A DNA stretch of 64,000 nt, from contig CM025853.1 of NCBI GenBank assembly GCA_003952965.2, forward strand, positions 21,248,686 to 21,312,685. Direction: 5' to 3'. The position numbers were made by a program, and so were the translations under genes. The notes under the pieces were generated by a model, which did not search any database, was not told the DNA's origin, and saw nothing but the letters and a program-made list of their open reading frames with translations. This DNA comes from Morella rubra. Lineage: Eukaryota > Streptophyta > Magnoliopsida > Fagales > Myricaceae. Each line of letters begins with the position of its first letter. Positions within the stretch are counted from its first letter, which is position 1. Below, one piece after another: positions 45,540 to 57,649 of this stretch.

Positions 45540-46537
45540 ATAAAAATAAAGTGACTCCAAAACGCTTAACATCATGTGAAGACTGTTCGAGAGAGTTGAA
45601 AAATGGTGTGCCAAGCTCTCAATAGGTCGGGACACAAAATAAGTGTTCCTTTTGTTTGTTCTGACCGAATTGATGATCTGTACCAATTAGGATCAGTGAT
45701 GTTTCATTAAATACTGCAAAAATGAAGATTAATAAGATATCGGCGAAAATAATTTAACGATAAAAATTGACTTAAAAGAGGCAATTTCTTTTGTATTAAT
45801 AAAATGAGAACCAACAGATCAGATATAATTAAAGAAGAACTTCGAAATCTATTGAACTACATCGTCGGCCTTATAAGATATTGTCTTTCCAGTACTCCAG
45901 CACAAGTTCCAGGTTTCTGTATTTCCATTATAACTGTCCCCGACCCTTAAATATTTGTTTATATATATATGGTGGGAAATTGCACTTTAATTTTTAATGC
46001 AAGTTCAAGATCAAGTCACATCCATATATAACCTTTTTGTCAATTTGATGCATATAAAGAAATAAGAGGGGTCGGTTGGAATTTATTTGCTTGGAGTACG
46101 TCTCTCACACTTCAGACGAAGAAAGGGCAAAATATTGCCATCATTATCCACTCAAAGTCTTATTCAACTTTTTTTCCTTCTTCAAATCAAGCTATTTCAA
46201 GTTTTTTTAACTAATATATTTATCATCTAATGAAGTTCAATTTGTTTTAATTGAACCTCCCTGCCAAAGAATTTCCGCAAAATTATTAACACAATATTAG
46301 AAGTTGTGGAAGATATGCATATTCTGTCCTTTAAGTAGAGTGTATCGACGGTTTTCTATTTACTCTTCAACGCTATATATATATACCCATGCACTTATTA
46401 TAGGTTTAGCTTTCTCTATCAACTTTGCTTCAATTTTCTTGAGAACGATGAGTACGTAGAAGGGTTAAAGACACGATGAACAATTAAATAAAATGGAAAT
46501 TAAGCCTGCTTTGCATGGAATGAGATAAGTCATTACA
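45540..46537. repeat. Upstream flank of copy E (pairs with 14505-15265)
   Basis: It runs parallel to the upstream region of B and partly of D (23160-23470), and lacks the MITE found at 14138 in the B flank. Non-coding. Confidence 0.75.
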
Positions 46538-46546
46538 CTATAAATA
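46538..46546 (+). promoter_or_regulatory. TATA box of defensin-like copy E
   Basis: CTATAAATA lies 52 bases before the ATG at 46590, in the conserved family promoter block. Confidence 0.75.
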
Positions 46547-46622
46547 CCAATATTAGGCTTCATTCATCTTTGGCATGAGTAAAGAGCAAATGGCTATGTC
46601 TCCTGATCAATGTGGTTGTATC

Positions 46623-47500
46623 CAGTGGCGGAACGAGAGGGTATCGACCCAGGGCGGTCGATACCCATTCGTCCGCCCAAAACACACTTTTATATGTAAT
46701 TTTTATTTTTTTTTATTTTTATCATTACTTGGCCTGGGCTCAATACCCATCAGGCTAGGCCAACTAGAGTTTTCTGTTGAGTGGGGATATTAGGATTTTT
46801 TTTGGGTGGGGATGTCAATAGGGAATTCAACTAGAGTTTTTTTATTTGAGCTTTTATGTAAAATGGATTTTTTTGTAATTTTTATTGGGTTATTAGTTGA
46901 TGGGTTTGTAATTTCAATTTTTCTGCTAATATATTGTTTTACTGTGAATTTTTGAATTTTTTTGGTGAGTTGGTGTTTTTTTTTTTTTTTTATCATATTG
47001 CATGTGATATCTCATCTTTGGACATAGATTAGGTGATCAACTGGTTAGACATAATTGTGCATAATGCACCTCTCAATTAGTATTTTAATTTCTGAAATTC
47101 CCCCATGAACTATCAAGATATTTGTTATTGAGGGACTTGGGGAAAGCAATTTCTTCTTGATCAATGCTGCTAAGCAAAATACGCAAGTAAAAAAGGAAGC
47201 TTGTCTACACTAATGGACTCGAGAAGAGAAGGAAAGTTGAAAAAATTGGTGCTATTAAAGAACAACTGGTATATGATTTTCCACCAGAGTATGATGCAAA
47301 ATTGTAGGATACAATTGTCATCTTTTCAGTTGTAGTACATAGTACGGTACATGTATTCTAATATTTTAAATACTTTTAGTCCTTAATTTTCGACATTCTA
47401 ACTCTAAGACAATTTTTTGCATTAGGAAAGAAAAAAATTTTCTTGTCATTTCACCTTTAAAGTTCGACACCCATAAATTTCAATCCTGGTTCCGCCACTG
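46623..47500. mobile_element. Non-autonomous hAT element in exon 1 of copy E, 878 bp
   Basis: CAGTGGCGGAAC at the left end is exactly inverted in GTTCCGCCACTG at the right, the common plant hAT terminus. The flanks GTTGTATC (46615-46622) and ATTGTATT (47501-47508) match at six of eight positions, consistent with an 8-bp duplication. Copy A shows the empty site GGTTGTATCGTTCC. No transposase; AT-rich interior. Confidence 0.9.
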
Positions 47501-48099
47501 ATTGTATTGTTCCTATATTCATTCTCTTGATCCTCGTTGCAAGTGCAGGTCAGTAATAAATTCAAGGTCCAATACTTGAGATGTACGTGTGCTTTCTCGA
47601 ATGCCAAATTTCTCTTAGATTCTCATCTTCTGAATCTCATTAATTACAATACTTTGCTCTACAATATATACAAACTTGTATAAATTCTCCCCTTTATTTC
47701 AAACCAGATATATATTTCAAATTTTACGGTCTCAACATTCACTACATTAATCACTAATTAAAATTATCATTTTTCGTATGGTATAAGAAATTAATAGGAA
47801 ATGATATATAAATAAATTTACTCCTAAAGGATCTCAAATTACAAAATTGTACTTTTGAAAGTTTTGAATGAGAATAACTTTAAAAGTTGGAGTATATCTA
47901 TCTCTAGGTATTACTAGGATTCCGCTCCTGGTGAGCCCTTGAGCGACATGCTCTCTCCTCCTGTCCCTAACCTTTATGCAGGTTCGACGGTGTCCTGTTA
48001 GCCTTTCTCAGTTCTGTTCGCGATCTACCTCTTCCTTCTTCTCTGCTGTCTTGTTTTTGTTTCGTCTTCATATTCCCTCTTGTATCTCTACTGCCCATC

Positions 48100-49835
48100 A
48101 TGGAAGAGATAATAGAAAAAACTAGACAACTGTCCTGGAATGACATCGGGATTGCTCAAGCCAAATTGTAATAGAGCGAATTCGGTGTGCAAGGCGCTGC
48201 TGGTGGGGCAATTGGTTTCAAAAAAAGTGCATCCTTTTCACATTATCCAGCCGCTTATTCTGTCCGGGTGGAGGTTTATAACAGACTTCAAAGTGGAGGA
48301 TGCTGGTACAAATCGTTATATTTTTACTTTTGCATCGTCTGAAGATGAAGATCGTTTATTGTACCAAGGTCCTTGGATTTTTAAGGGCTCTTACTTGATT
48401 TTGAGAGAATGGGATCCTTCATAAACTCTGGATGAAGTGGATTTAACCATGGTTGAATTTTGGGTTCAGATATATGGATTGCCGTTGGAAATGGTTGATG
48501 AGGAAAATGCCAGACTTATTGGGAGTATGCTAGGGACAATACTAAAGTTGGATGATGTTGACGAATATCAGTCGTTTATTCATTTGAAGATTAAATTCCC
48601 CACTTCCAAACCTCTGGAGCCAGGCTTCAGTTATTATCGGGAGGGTGGTGGATCAGTGTGCACTGGTTTTAAGTATGAGCGGTTGTCATCTTTTTGTTTC
48701 CACTGCAGTCATATGGATCATACTATTGGATCTTGCTACCAAAATCCACCTCATCCTTTGAATTATGCGTTGACTGATAAGATGAGATGTAACTCTACTA
48801 TGGTTTAGACGGGGAAGCAGCGTAGGGAAGGAGTTCAAGGTCCGCTCAATAGGGAGACTTGGCCTCAGCATGTAAGGAATGGGTCATCAGTGATGGCTGC
48901 TCCGGTTGTGTTGCAGTCGGAGGCGGCTTCTCGCGTTAGGGTTTTGTCTGGAAACCCTAGGGCAATTGGAGGGTTTCAGAGTATGGGTAGTTCAAGTTCA
49001 AAAGGAAAGGATGTAGCGTCGAAGATTGGGGCGGATCCCTTGCACGATTCTAGTAGATATGTGGAGGGATATGATGTTTCCGTGAACTCCGGCCTTGAGG
49101 GCTGTAGTGTGTATTCCAAAACTACTCCTACTACTTTGGTACTGATTTTTAATGCGCAAGCGGAATCTGTGCACCCCATTGAGGACACTCAGTCAACGCT
49201 GGATGGACTGCAGTTGGGCCATGATAATTCTGCTGGGCGGTCAGTTGATGAGGAGTATTGGTTTTTGGACTCTTAGTCTCTTAGTTCTGATCGGCAACAA
49301 AGAAGTGGACCTTTGGTGGGCTCTTGTGTTGATAAGGTCATGCAACAACCCAACTCTCTTGCTGAGAAGGCTTCGACGGGAGTCTGCAAGGACGCCCCAG
49401 TGGGCTCTGCAGCTGGTGTAATGGAGAAACAGCCCAATAGTCATGATCAGCAAAATGCACAGGGGCTTTGCATTGGATGTATGGTGGAATCTGTTGATCG
49501 AATGGTGGAGAAGCAGCCCGGACTTTTCGTTCAGGAGGCCGCTATGGGACTGCAATGGCCAGAAGAGATGTATTGAAAAAGGAGGGGTGTCGTTGAGTCC
49601 GAAACCGAAGCGTGGAAAGAATAAGTTGCTAGTGGGTGTTGGTGACCTTGATAATTCGTTGGCTGAGCCTTTTCATATGGGTGTAACTGGCAAGGCTAAA
49701 CCAACTAGACTTCGGCGTGTACTGAAAATGGGACGCTCAGGGAAGAAGAATTTAGAGATGCGGCAGATGGTGGGGCTGGTTGATTCAAATACTTCTTTTA
49801 CGGCTGAGGAGGCGGGCCTTACCACCTCCCCATGA
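48100..49835 (+). pseudogene. LINE ORF1 (DUF4283 plus zinc knuckle)
   Basis: Begins MEEIIEKTRQLSWNDIG near 48100. A frameshift near 48150 leads to the DUF4283 RNA-binding domain (LVGQLVSKK, LYQGPWIFKGSYLILREWDP), which ends at an in-frame TAA at 48422. It continues as VEFWVQIYGLPLEM to 48808, with a knuckle C-x2-C-x4-H-x4-C (CFHCSHMDHTIGSC, near 48691-48732). The rest to 49835 is a low-similarity linker in changing frames. Such proteins bind LINE RNA. Not functional here. Confidence 0.8.
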
Positions 49836-50650
49836 AGCTCTTTGCCTGGAACTGCCGAGGGTTAGAGTGACCTTCGACAGTTAGAGCCCTTCAGGATATT
49901 GTGAGAGCAGTAGACCCGACGGGAATATTTTTGATGGAGACCATGATTGATTGTGTTTCTGCTTCTCGTGTTTTGCAAAAGATTGGCTTTTCTTATTTTA
50001 TTTCTATTCCACTTTTGCTAGAAGAGGTGGTCTTGTTTTTTGTTGGTGTCCTAATCTTTGTTTTAAGGTGCTTGAGCAATCTCAGAATTTTTTTCATTTG
50101 GATATGTTTCTAGGAGGGGTTGCTCCTTTTCTTTGCTCTCTTGTTTATGGGCCGACTGTTTGGAAGGAAAAATCTAGTTTTTGGAATGAGTTACAGCAGT
50201 TAAATCGGGACGAGCATCAGCCATGGTTTTGCATGGGAGACTTTAATGATATTTTGTGCTCTGCGGAGAAGCAAGGTGGCAGACTTTGTTCTTCCTCTTC
50301 GTCGGGTGGGCTGTCTCATTTTATCCAATCTATGGGCTTTGTTGACTTGGGTTTTTTGGATTCCAAATTTACCTGGTGTAATAAATGACCAGATTTTGCT
50401 AATATTCGAGAGCAGTTAGATTGAGGAATTTCTAATTTGGCCTGGCGTGTTGCCTACCCCAATGCTACTATTTCTCATTATCCTATTACTAACTCTGACC
50501 ATAGGCCCATTGTTCTCTCCTTATTCGGTTCGGTTGAGCATGTTCCGAAGCCCTTTAAGTTTGAAGCTTTTTGGTTGAGCAGTGTTTCTTGTTTGATGTT
50601 GTGGCAGGTGCTTGGCATTCGGTTAGTGCGGCAGGTAATGAGTATACTTT

Positions 50651-50848
50651 GGGTCTGTTTGTTTGTAAAATTTTGAGAAGGTTAAAATTTTAGGGTATTG
50701 TATTTGGTAAAAAAGTGAAGAGAGAGATGATTTTTAATATTTATTATAGTGAAAAGTAATGATTTAATGGGGAGAGAGAGATTATATTATAATTTTTTAT
50801 TGTGTTAAAATTTTAGGGAGTGTAAAATTTTTGTTTGCAAACAGACCC
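50651..50848. mobile_element. MITE nested in the LINE, 198 bp
   Basis: GGGTCTGTTTG at the left and CAAACAGACCC at the right are inverted, with further AAAATTTT symmetry. Flanks TTT (50648-50650) and TTT (50849-50851) suit a 3-bp duplication as made by PIF/Harbinger elements. It sits between endonuclease and reverse transcriptase of ORF2. Confidence 0.8.
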
Positions 50849-52781
50849 TTTGTTTAAAAATATGCGTGCTACCCGCTTTTCCTTGAGAAGTTGGAACAAA
50901 AAGCATTTTGGCAATATTCATCTGGAGCTTACTCGGGTGAAAGCAGCTCGAGTTTTTTCAAAAAGCAGCCCCTACGCCTTATAATTTGCACCTGGCTCAT
51001 CTACTTTCTTTGGCAATGGACGAACAGCTTCGGCGTGAGGAGTCTTTATGGCGACAAAAGTCTCGTGAGCTTTGGCTAGTCTCCAGTGATCTGAACACTA
51101 AGTATGACCACGCCTCTACGGTAATTCATCGTTGTAGAAATCAAATTTTGAAGCTGAAGACCGAGGAGTTGGGGTGGATCTCGGGCAGAGCTGCAATTGG
51201 AAAGCAATTGGTGGAATTTTATGAAGGTCTGTTCTCAACTTGCAAACCGACTATTCTTGAGAGTTTGGAGAATCTTATTAAGCCGCTAATTACGGAGGAG
51301 GAGAATGCGATGCTCACCTCGATTCCAGATGGGGAGGAGATTTATTCCACACTCTTTAGGATGAGTTTGAAAAAAGGCTCCAAGACCGGATGGTATGACA
51401 GTGCTATTCTTTAAACATTTTTGGGATGTGGTGGGTTGGATGTTATTCATGTGGTGCAGGAGTTCTTTGAAACAGGTATTCTTCTGCCATAAATAAATGC
51501 CACAAATATTACTCTGATCCCAAAAGTGGATAATCCTTCCCAAGTCAGTCAATTTAGGCCTATTAGTCTTTGTAATGTTATTTACAAGATTATTTAAAAA
51601 ATTATGACGGATAGGCTGAAGGCGGTACTCCCGAAGCTTATTTCACCATTCCAACTTGCTTTTGTCCCGGGATGGGCTATTTAGGATAATTATATTATGG
51701 CCGCGGAGATTTTCCATGGGATGAGTCACAAAAGAGGTTGAGAAGGGTGGATGGCTATCAAGGCCGATATGAAAAAAGCCTATAATCGCGTTGAATGGAA
51801 CTTTGTTTTGAAGATCCTGGAGCAGTTTGGATTCAGTTCATTTTGGGTCAACTGGATAAGACAATGTATTTTGATCTCATCCTTTTCTATCCTTATCAAT
51901 GGTAGTCCTTTTGGTCGCATCTACCCATTCAGAGGCCTTAGACAAGGTGATCCTATATCCTCCTATTTATTTATCCTATGCTCTGAAATCTTATCCCGTT
52001 TGTTCTTGAGAGAGGAAAGCCATGGTTGTCTCCAAGGCATTCAGATGGGCCGCAATGCTCCTAGAATTTCTCACCTGCTCTTTGCCGATGATCTTTTATT
52101 ATTTGCAAAGGCGACTCTCCGAGAAGCTTCCACTTTAAACGATTGCCTTGAGAAGTATATGGCATGGTTGGGCCAGAAGGTGAATAAATCCAAATCCTCT
52201 GTTCATTTATTAAGAATTTTAGAGGGCAGGCTATCGTGCCCATTTTGGACCAATTGGCTTTAAAACAATTGCCTCCTAAGGCAAAACATCTTGGTCTCCC
52301 ATTACTTTTCCCTCGGGCTAGAGTAAGTGCTGTGGATGAGATTAAATCTAACTTCTTTCAAAAGATAGCTGGTTGGAAGGCAAAAGCTCTCTCTTAGGCG
52401 GGCCGTATGGTATTGACTAAATCCGTCGCGAGCACTATTCCTTTTTACCTTATGAGTTATTATTCCTTACCAAAGTCATGGTGTCATGATCTTGATCGGG
52501 CGACCAAAAATTTTTGGTGGGGCTATAAGGAGGATTCCTCGAGGCACTTAACTTTGAAGGCTTGGAAGTCTATATGTGTTCCTAAATATGTTGGAGGGTT
52601 AGGCATTCGTATGTTTTCGTAGATGAATAGAGCTTTTGTTTCCAAATTGGCGTGGCAATTGTTGACTGACCGCGATAGGCTTTGGGTACGAATTTTACTT
52701 GGGAAATATGTGAAGGGACGTAACTTCTGGGAGGTTGGATTGGATAGTCAGGCGTCGTGGCTTTGGAGAAGTATTGTGCAG

Positions 52782-53243
52782 TAGGGCTGCACAACCGGAA
52801 ATCCGGTCCGGTTTTTGGACCGAATCTGGTCAGGCCCAATTTCCGGTTGTGCTTATATGAAAGGACTGGACCGTACCACTTATAAGTGGTCCGATCCGGT
52901 CTGATCCGGTCCAACGCGGTCCGGTCTAGACCGCTTAAGTGGTCCACACTGGTTTCATTTTTTTTTTCATTTTTTAATTATTTTTTTTATTTTTTTAGGT
53001 TAATTTTGAAGGGGGAAGGACATGTAAAAACTTAGAGTTTTAGTTTAGGTTACAACTAAAATTTTTAAGTTTGTAATTTAAATTAAAAAAATATAAAAAA
53101 AATATTTTTTTAATTTATATTAATAAATCCGATCTGGTCCGGTCCAGACCGATTTTCAAAAGGTTCGGATTACATAATCAAGATCGGACTGGACCGCAAA
53201 TCGGGTCCGAGTTTGCGGTCCAGTCCAGTTTTGTTCAGCCCTA
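52782..53243. mobile_element. Non-autonomous hAT element nested in the LINE, 462 bp
   Basis: TAGGGCTGCACAAC at the left and inverted TAGGGCTGAACAA at the right, with a perfect 8-bp duplication TTGTGCAG (52774-52781 and 53244-53251). Both halves are packed with GGTCCGGT/GACCGGAC motifs in both orientations around an AT-rich centre. Same terminus type as the elements at 12398 and 16745. Confidence 0.92.
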
Positions 53244-54951
53244 TTGTGCAGGATCGGGATGTGTTGCGTGTGGGTTTGTGCTATTGTGTGGGCAGTGGTC
53301 GTGATATAGCTCTTTGGAGGGACCCGTGGGTCCCTACAATAACTGGCTTTAGACCGGCTGCTAAAGATGGGGTGGACATACCTCCAGATATAACTACAGT
53401 TCGTGATTTAATGGTGGAGGCTGGTGATCGATGGAATGTGGGATTAATTCGCTCTATATTTGCACGGAATCTGCTGAGGCTATTTTAAAAGTAAAAAATT
53501 CGGAACTTAGGTCTTCTGATTCCTTGTTTTGGCCATTGGAAGCATCGGGTATCTACAGTGTGAAATCAGCTCATTCGGCCCTTGTGAAACAGCGTTGCAC
53601 TGACATTTCTTCTATTCGGGCACCTCTATGGAAGGACCTGTGGAAACTCCACGTGCATGACCGACTTAAATTACTCCTATGGAAGGTTATATGGGACATT
53701 TTACCAACTAAAGTGAAGGTGGCAGGGAGAATAGGTGAGTGCGATATGGAGGATGAAAGTCTCTTCTGCGGGTCGTGTGGAGAATGTCCCGAAACCCTCC
53801 AACATTTGATCTTGCTTTGCCCTTACAGCCATGCGGTCTGGTATGAGTCACCATGGCAACTCAATAATGCAGATTATGGTGAGGGAGAATTGGCCGACTG
53901 GGTGAAGGTTATTCTACATCCTCATCTCTATCCATCGGAATCCCACTGGAGGACCAACTGCATTTCCAACTCTATGCAGTCATAGCCATTGATATGTTAT
54001 GGGACGTTAGAAATGAAAATGTGCACGGCGGTAGGAAGTGGACTGTGCAGGATTTGATATGTCGTGTGCGCAAACTGAGTAGAGAACATTTGGAGGCTTG
54101 GCGGAAAAAACTACAACCTGGTCCAGGGGTTCGTTGGTCTCCTCCTCGGGAGTGTTTCATAAAAATTAATACTAATGTTGCCATACTCGAAGAGTTTGGG
54201 ATGGCTGCTGCTATAGCTTGGGACTGTGGTGGTCAGATCCAGGGAGCTTCGGTTAAGCGTTTGGACGTGGTCGATCCTGTGGAGGGCGAAGCCGAAGCTG
54301 TCAAGCTGGGAGTTCAGTTGGCCTGTGATCTTGGATTTGAGAATGTGATTTTCGAAGGCGATTCTGAAATTGTTATCATGGCAATCAATGCTTGGCCTTA
54401 TCTTTCGAACTGGCGTATTTACTCCTCTGTGAAGGAGATCCATGCAGCTTGCTGGGGACAGAAAAAATGGCTGGCAGTCCACGCTGTTAGAGATGCGAAT
54501 GAGTTGACGCATCATCTTACTCGTTGGGCCGCCGCTAAGCTTAACTTGGTGGGCAATCCCCGTAATTTTGAGCCTTCCTTTAATTTATCTTGGTTGTATG
54601 CTGGGACTAATCCACCTTAGCGTGATTTATTTGTTTGGTGTTTGGTTTTGGAATAAGATGAGGTTTTGATTAAAAAACAATATATATATATATATCTATC
54701 TGTCTCTAGGTATTGAAATAAGAATAATTATAGATTAGTTATCTAATCGAACCTTCATTTGTATTGAAATAGGAATTGTCACGTGCAGAGAATGCGAACG
54801 TCTCAGCAAAAATTGGCACAAGTCATGTCGAAGGGACAATCTCTGTGACAAGAAATGTCGAGAATTAGAGGGTGCAGTGCGTGGGAAATGTAACCCTGCT
54901 AATCCGTTTTCATTTAATCGTAAATGCTACTGCTACTTCAAAATTTGTTGA

Positions 54952-56390
54952 ACGCTTGAAATTCAAAACAAGTTTGGAAATCAAGATTTACACCATCATG
55001 TCAAGGTTGTATAAGGATAGCAAATAGGACAAACTCCGTGTACGTAGCTCTTACGGAGGTGTCATATGGGAACCCCAGTTGGTTGTTTTAGGGTCATGCT
55101 TTGAAGTTGTTTCCTTTGTAATATTTCGTTCTTTCGAGTAATTAATGATTTTCAAGTTTGGTAGTGATCTTTCATGCATCCACAAACTTATACAAGAAAT
55201 TATGACGATTTATTCAGATAATCTCCTGCATGCATCAGTCCATGTTGTGAATGTAATAAGTGGAGTAAATACAGGGGATTCAACAGATCAATGGGTACAA
55301 ATTAAGACATCATTTGGACAACTGAAGTGGGAATTTAAGTACTACGCGCAATTTCTTGTGGAACTTTTGGTAATTGCAATTCACTTGAAGTTACCAATTA
55401 TATTAATCACAAACCTGAGGAATTAGATTAAGCTAGTAGCTTCCAAACTCATGGTCGTCAATCTGGAAGTAGAATGTTCGAAGACGTATGGTGCAAAATT
55501 TCGTGCTTGTCGTACAAAATCTTGTATTTTCGATTGTATGTTAATATATATGGCCTCACTCTGAAATAACAATTATTCTGAATGGCAAGAGAGGTTTCTT
55601 GATCTTTTCTCCAGTAGATTGAAACAAACTCCTTAGTATCTCAAACTCAATCGAGAATACAAATCCACAAGATGAATGAAAAGTAACATGGGAAAACGAG
55701 AGAGACAGGAAAGAAAAAAAGTTGCGATTCTTCATTAATGACAACTAAACTATTCCATCTATATATATATATTCACACCTAAAAATAAAAGAAAAATGTA
55801 ATACATAAGGATTATTGGGCCAAGAGTAACTTCTAAGGATTTTATTTAGAGAGATCGTACAATGTAATACATGGAAGGGAATGTTGATTGAACAAAGACA
55901 AGACCGTCATGATTCATGTATTGTATCTTTCTTCTAAAATATAAAGTTTGAGTAATTTTTACTCGTCATAATCAGTTTTATATCATCCAATCAAGCATTC
56001 AGATGTACAATGTGAGCTAAGTGAGAGAATGTTAGCATGTGTCTCAAACTTTGAGACCAAAAGCGGCCCACACGTTACGTTTGGTTTTTAAATTAATGTT
56101 ATTATATTACCTATTTTATTCAAAAATCAAATACTAGATCGTTGAGATATTATTGACTACTTGCTGAAGACTTGGTCAATGTAGTGGCTTATCGATGTTA
56201 CTCGACATTGTGCGTATCTCCATTTTCTACTTGACAGAAGGGAAGTGGCTAATACGACGTTGAACATAGATATTGGTCTTGACTTATCTATAAATGTATC
56301 TGTGGTGTTCCATTGACACACGACGCTTGCTTGAGTTAAACTAGTCTGAAAATCTTTATCCGTAATTCTCCATTCACCGTGAGAGTGAGT
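54952..56390. repeat. 3' flank of copy E (pairs with 24329-25820)
   Basis: Parallel to the sequence after gene D. Non-coding. After about 56390 the two flanks diverge. Confidence 0.8.
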
Positions 56391-56939
56391 GAGGTGTTTC
56401 TTGAATTTCCTATTGGTCATTACCTAACTGACATCCTTGGTTGCACACTCGAGCAACTATGACTGAAGGTTAGCATTTCAACTTCCCCTTACCGTTTATT
56501 CCTCTTTTTGCTTTCAGGCTTCCCACTTGGATGATCTTGGCCAAGAAAATCTTTAACTAAAAAGCCAACTTGCTATTAGCTATCAGTGAGAAATAAGATT
56601 CACTAAAGGGTTGCATATCTACCTCCAGATGCACCATATCCTTTTGTAGTTTACTGAGTTTTTCCTTCATAGAGAAAGCAGCAATCTCATCCTACTGAAC
56701 CTTTTGTTTTTTTCCACTAACGTACCCGGAACTACTGGAGCAACAAATGGAGAAGTCACAATCTCTTTCCCTTTCCTCCTCTTGTGGACCCCAGTCCACT
56801 CATTTGTCACGAATTAATGGTCCTTTTTCCCCAACTACTGCCGACTCCAATTTGCGGCTACACTTTGCCATTGAAGTCCAAAATATTGGCAAGCAGTGCA
56901 ATGTTCTGCTGTCCAATCAAACTCCACTTCCACCTTAAA

Positions 56940-57640
56940 TGATTGCCCATCAGAATCCACAATCTAAACCTCCCTTACAAAGTCAATAGCGGCATCCAAC
57001 TCGACACAAATCCGTGCAAAATCTATTCTAGTACTTTCCATCGTCCTCCTATCTGTGTACATTGGTCGACCAACTCCACTGGCAACAATACTTATCTCCT
57101 CATCCGTCCAATATTCAAATGGGACACCCTGAAGTTTCACCAATAATGGCAGCTTATCCAAATCCTTCTTAAGGAGAGGCATGTTAGGCTGCCATCGCCT
57201 AAGAAAACTGGCCGATTGACCATATGCCAAGGCTCTTCTTCCAATATCAACTCCACTGCTTCTTCACTCATAAACTTGAAAAGGAAGAGGCCATTCTCCA
57301 TAAATAGCACGTCTATTAACCCTTTTGATGCACACGTTCGTCTTTTAATTGCATTCACTATGAGGTAACTTAACCTCTGTCCAATGAAACTCCCCACCGG
57401 CGTTAAATCTCACTCCTTATAACCTCTTTCACACACCCTTTGTGGGGGGTTGACAATCACCTTGCCGTCTACTAGTTCAGGTTGCACAAAATTCAATTTC
57501 ATTAAAGTGGCCTTAGAATTAGATCCAGAACCTCTGTTCCCTGCATTTGTAGCAATTGCAGCATAGGATTTCTTGCCCTCCACCTGTTTGTGAATCAGAC
57601 CTTCCCCTGTACCAGTTAATATGCAAGCATTTGGCATTTC
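56940..57640 (-). pseudogene. LINE ORF1 fragment, minus strand (DUF4283)
   Basis: Read on the minus strand from 57637: a Ser/Ala-rich leader, VNPPQRVCERG, then in the next frame GSFIGQRLSYLIVNAIKRR and EEPWHMVNRPVFLGD (57395-57200), then in a third frame LPLLVKLQGVPFEYWTDEEI and ARICVELDA (57150-56980). This is a DUF4283 domain from a LINE lineage different from 47913. Frame shifts and no ORF2 nearby: a 5' fragment. Confidence 0.75.
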
Positions 57641-57649
57641 TTACCAAGG

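Larger units (their letters stand above)
49831..54620 (+). pseudogene. LINE ORF2 (endonuclease, reverse transcriptase, RNase H)
   Basis: Opens MKLFAWNCRGL at 49831 (AP-endonuclease start) and continues with WFCMGDFNDIL near 50225 (catalytic GDFN). Reverse transcriptase motifs follow: [20 protein letters not shown] (51505-51560), AIKADMKKAYNRVEW (51754), GLRQGDPISSYLF (51938) and catalytic FADDLLLFAKA (52082). A zf-RVT segment (FWPLEASGIYSVKSAHSALV, APLWKDLWKLHVHDRLKLLLWK; 53528-53690) and an RNase H (FIKINTNVAILEEFGMAAAI, then EGDSEIVIMAINAW; 54157-54395) complete it. Stops and shifts occur throughout and two elements interrupt it. Confidence 0.88.
47913..54692 (+). mobile_element. L1-type LINE in the intron of copy E
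   Basis: Family intron sequence stops at TATCTATCTCTAGGTATT (47895-47912) and resumes with the same string, carrying a 4-base insertion, at 54693-54714. This is a target-site duplication typical of LINEs. The 3' end is A-rich (GATTAAAAAACAATATAT). Between lie ORF1 with DUF4283 and a zinc knuckle, then endonuclease, reverse transcriptase, zf-RVT and RNase H domains, all plus strand. Full-length or nearly so at about 6.1 kb without the two nested insertions, but with several stops and frameshifts. Confidence 0.9.
46590..54951 (+). pseudogene. Defensin-like copy E, split by an hAT element and a LINE
   Basis: Exon 1 starts at 46590 (MAMSPDQCGCI), is cut at 46623 by an hAT element, and resumes at 47509 (VPIFILLILVASA) to a donor at 47549. 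Exon 2 (54773-54951) codes 58 residues and is fully open, with Cys spacing C-x2-C-x10-C-x5-C-x3-C-x10-C-x11-C-x-C-x4-C: nine cysteines as in B. The intron is expanded from about 430 bases to 7224 by a LINE at 47913-54692. The coding exons have no other defect, so disruption appears recent. The LINE alone might be spliced out; the hAT insertion in exon 1 is the disabling lesion. Reported as broken. Confidence 0.85.
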
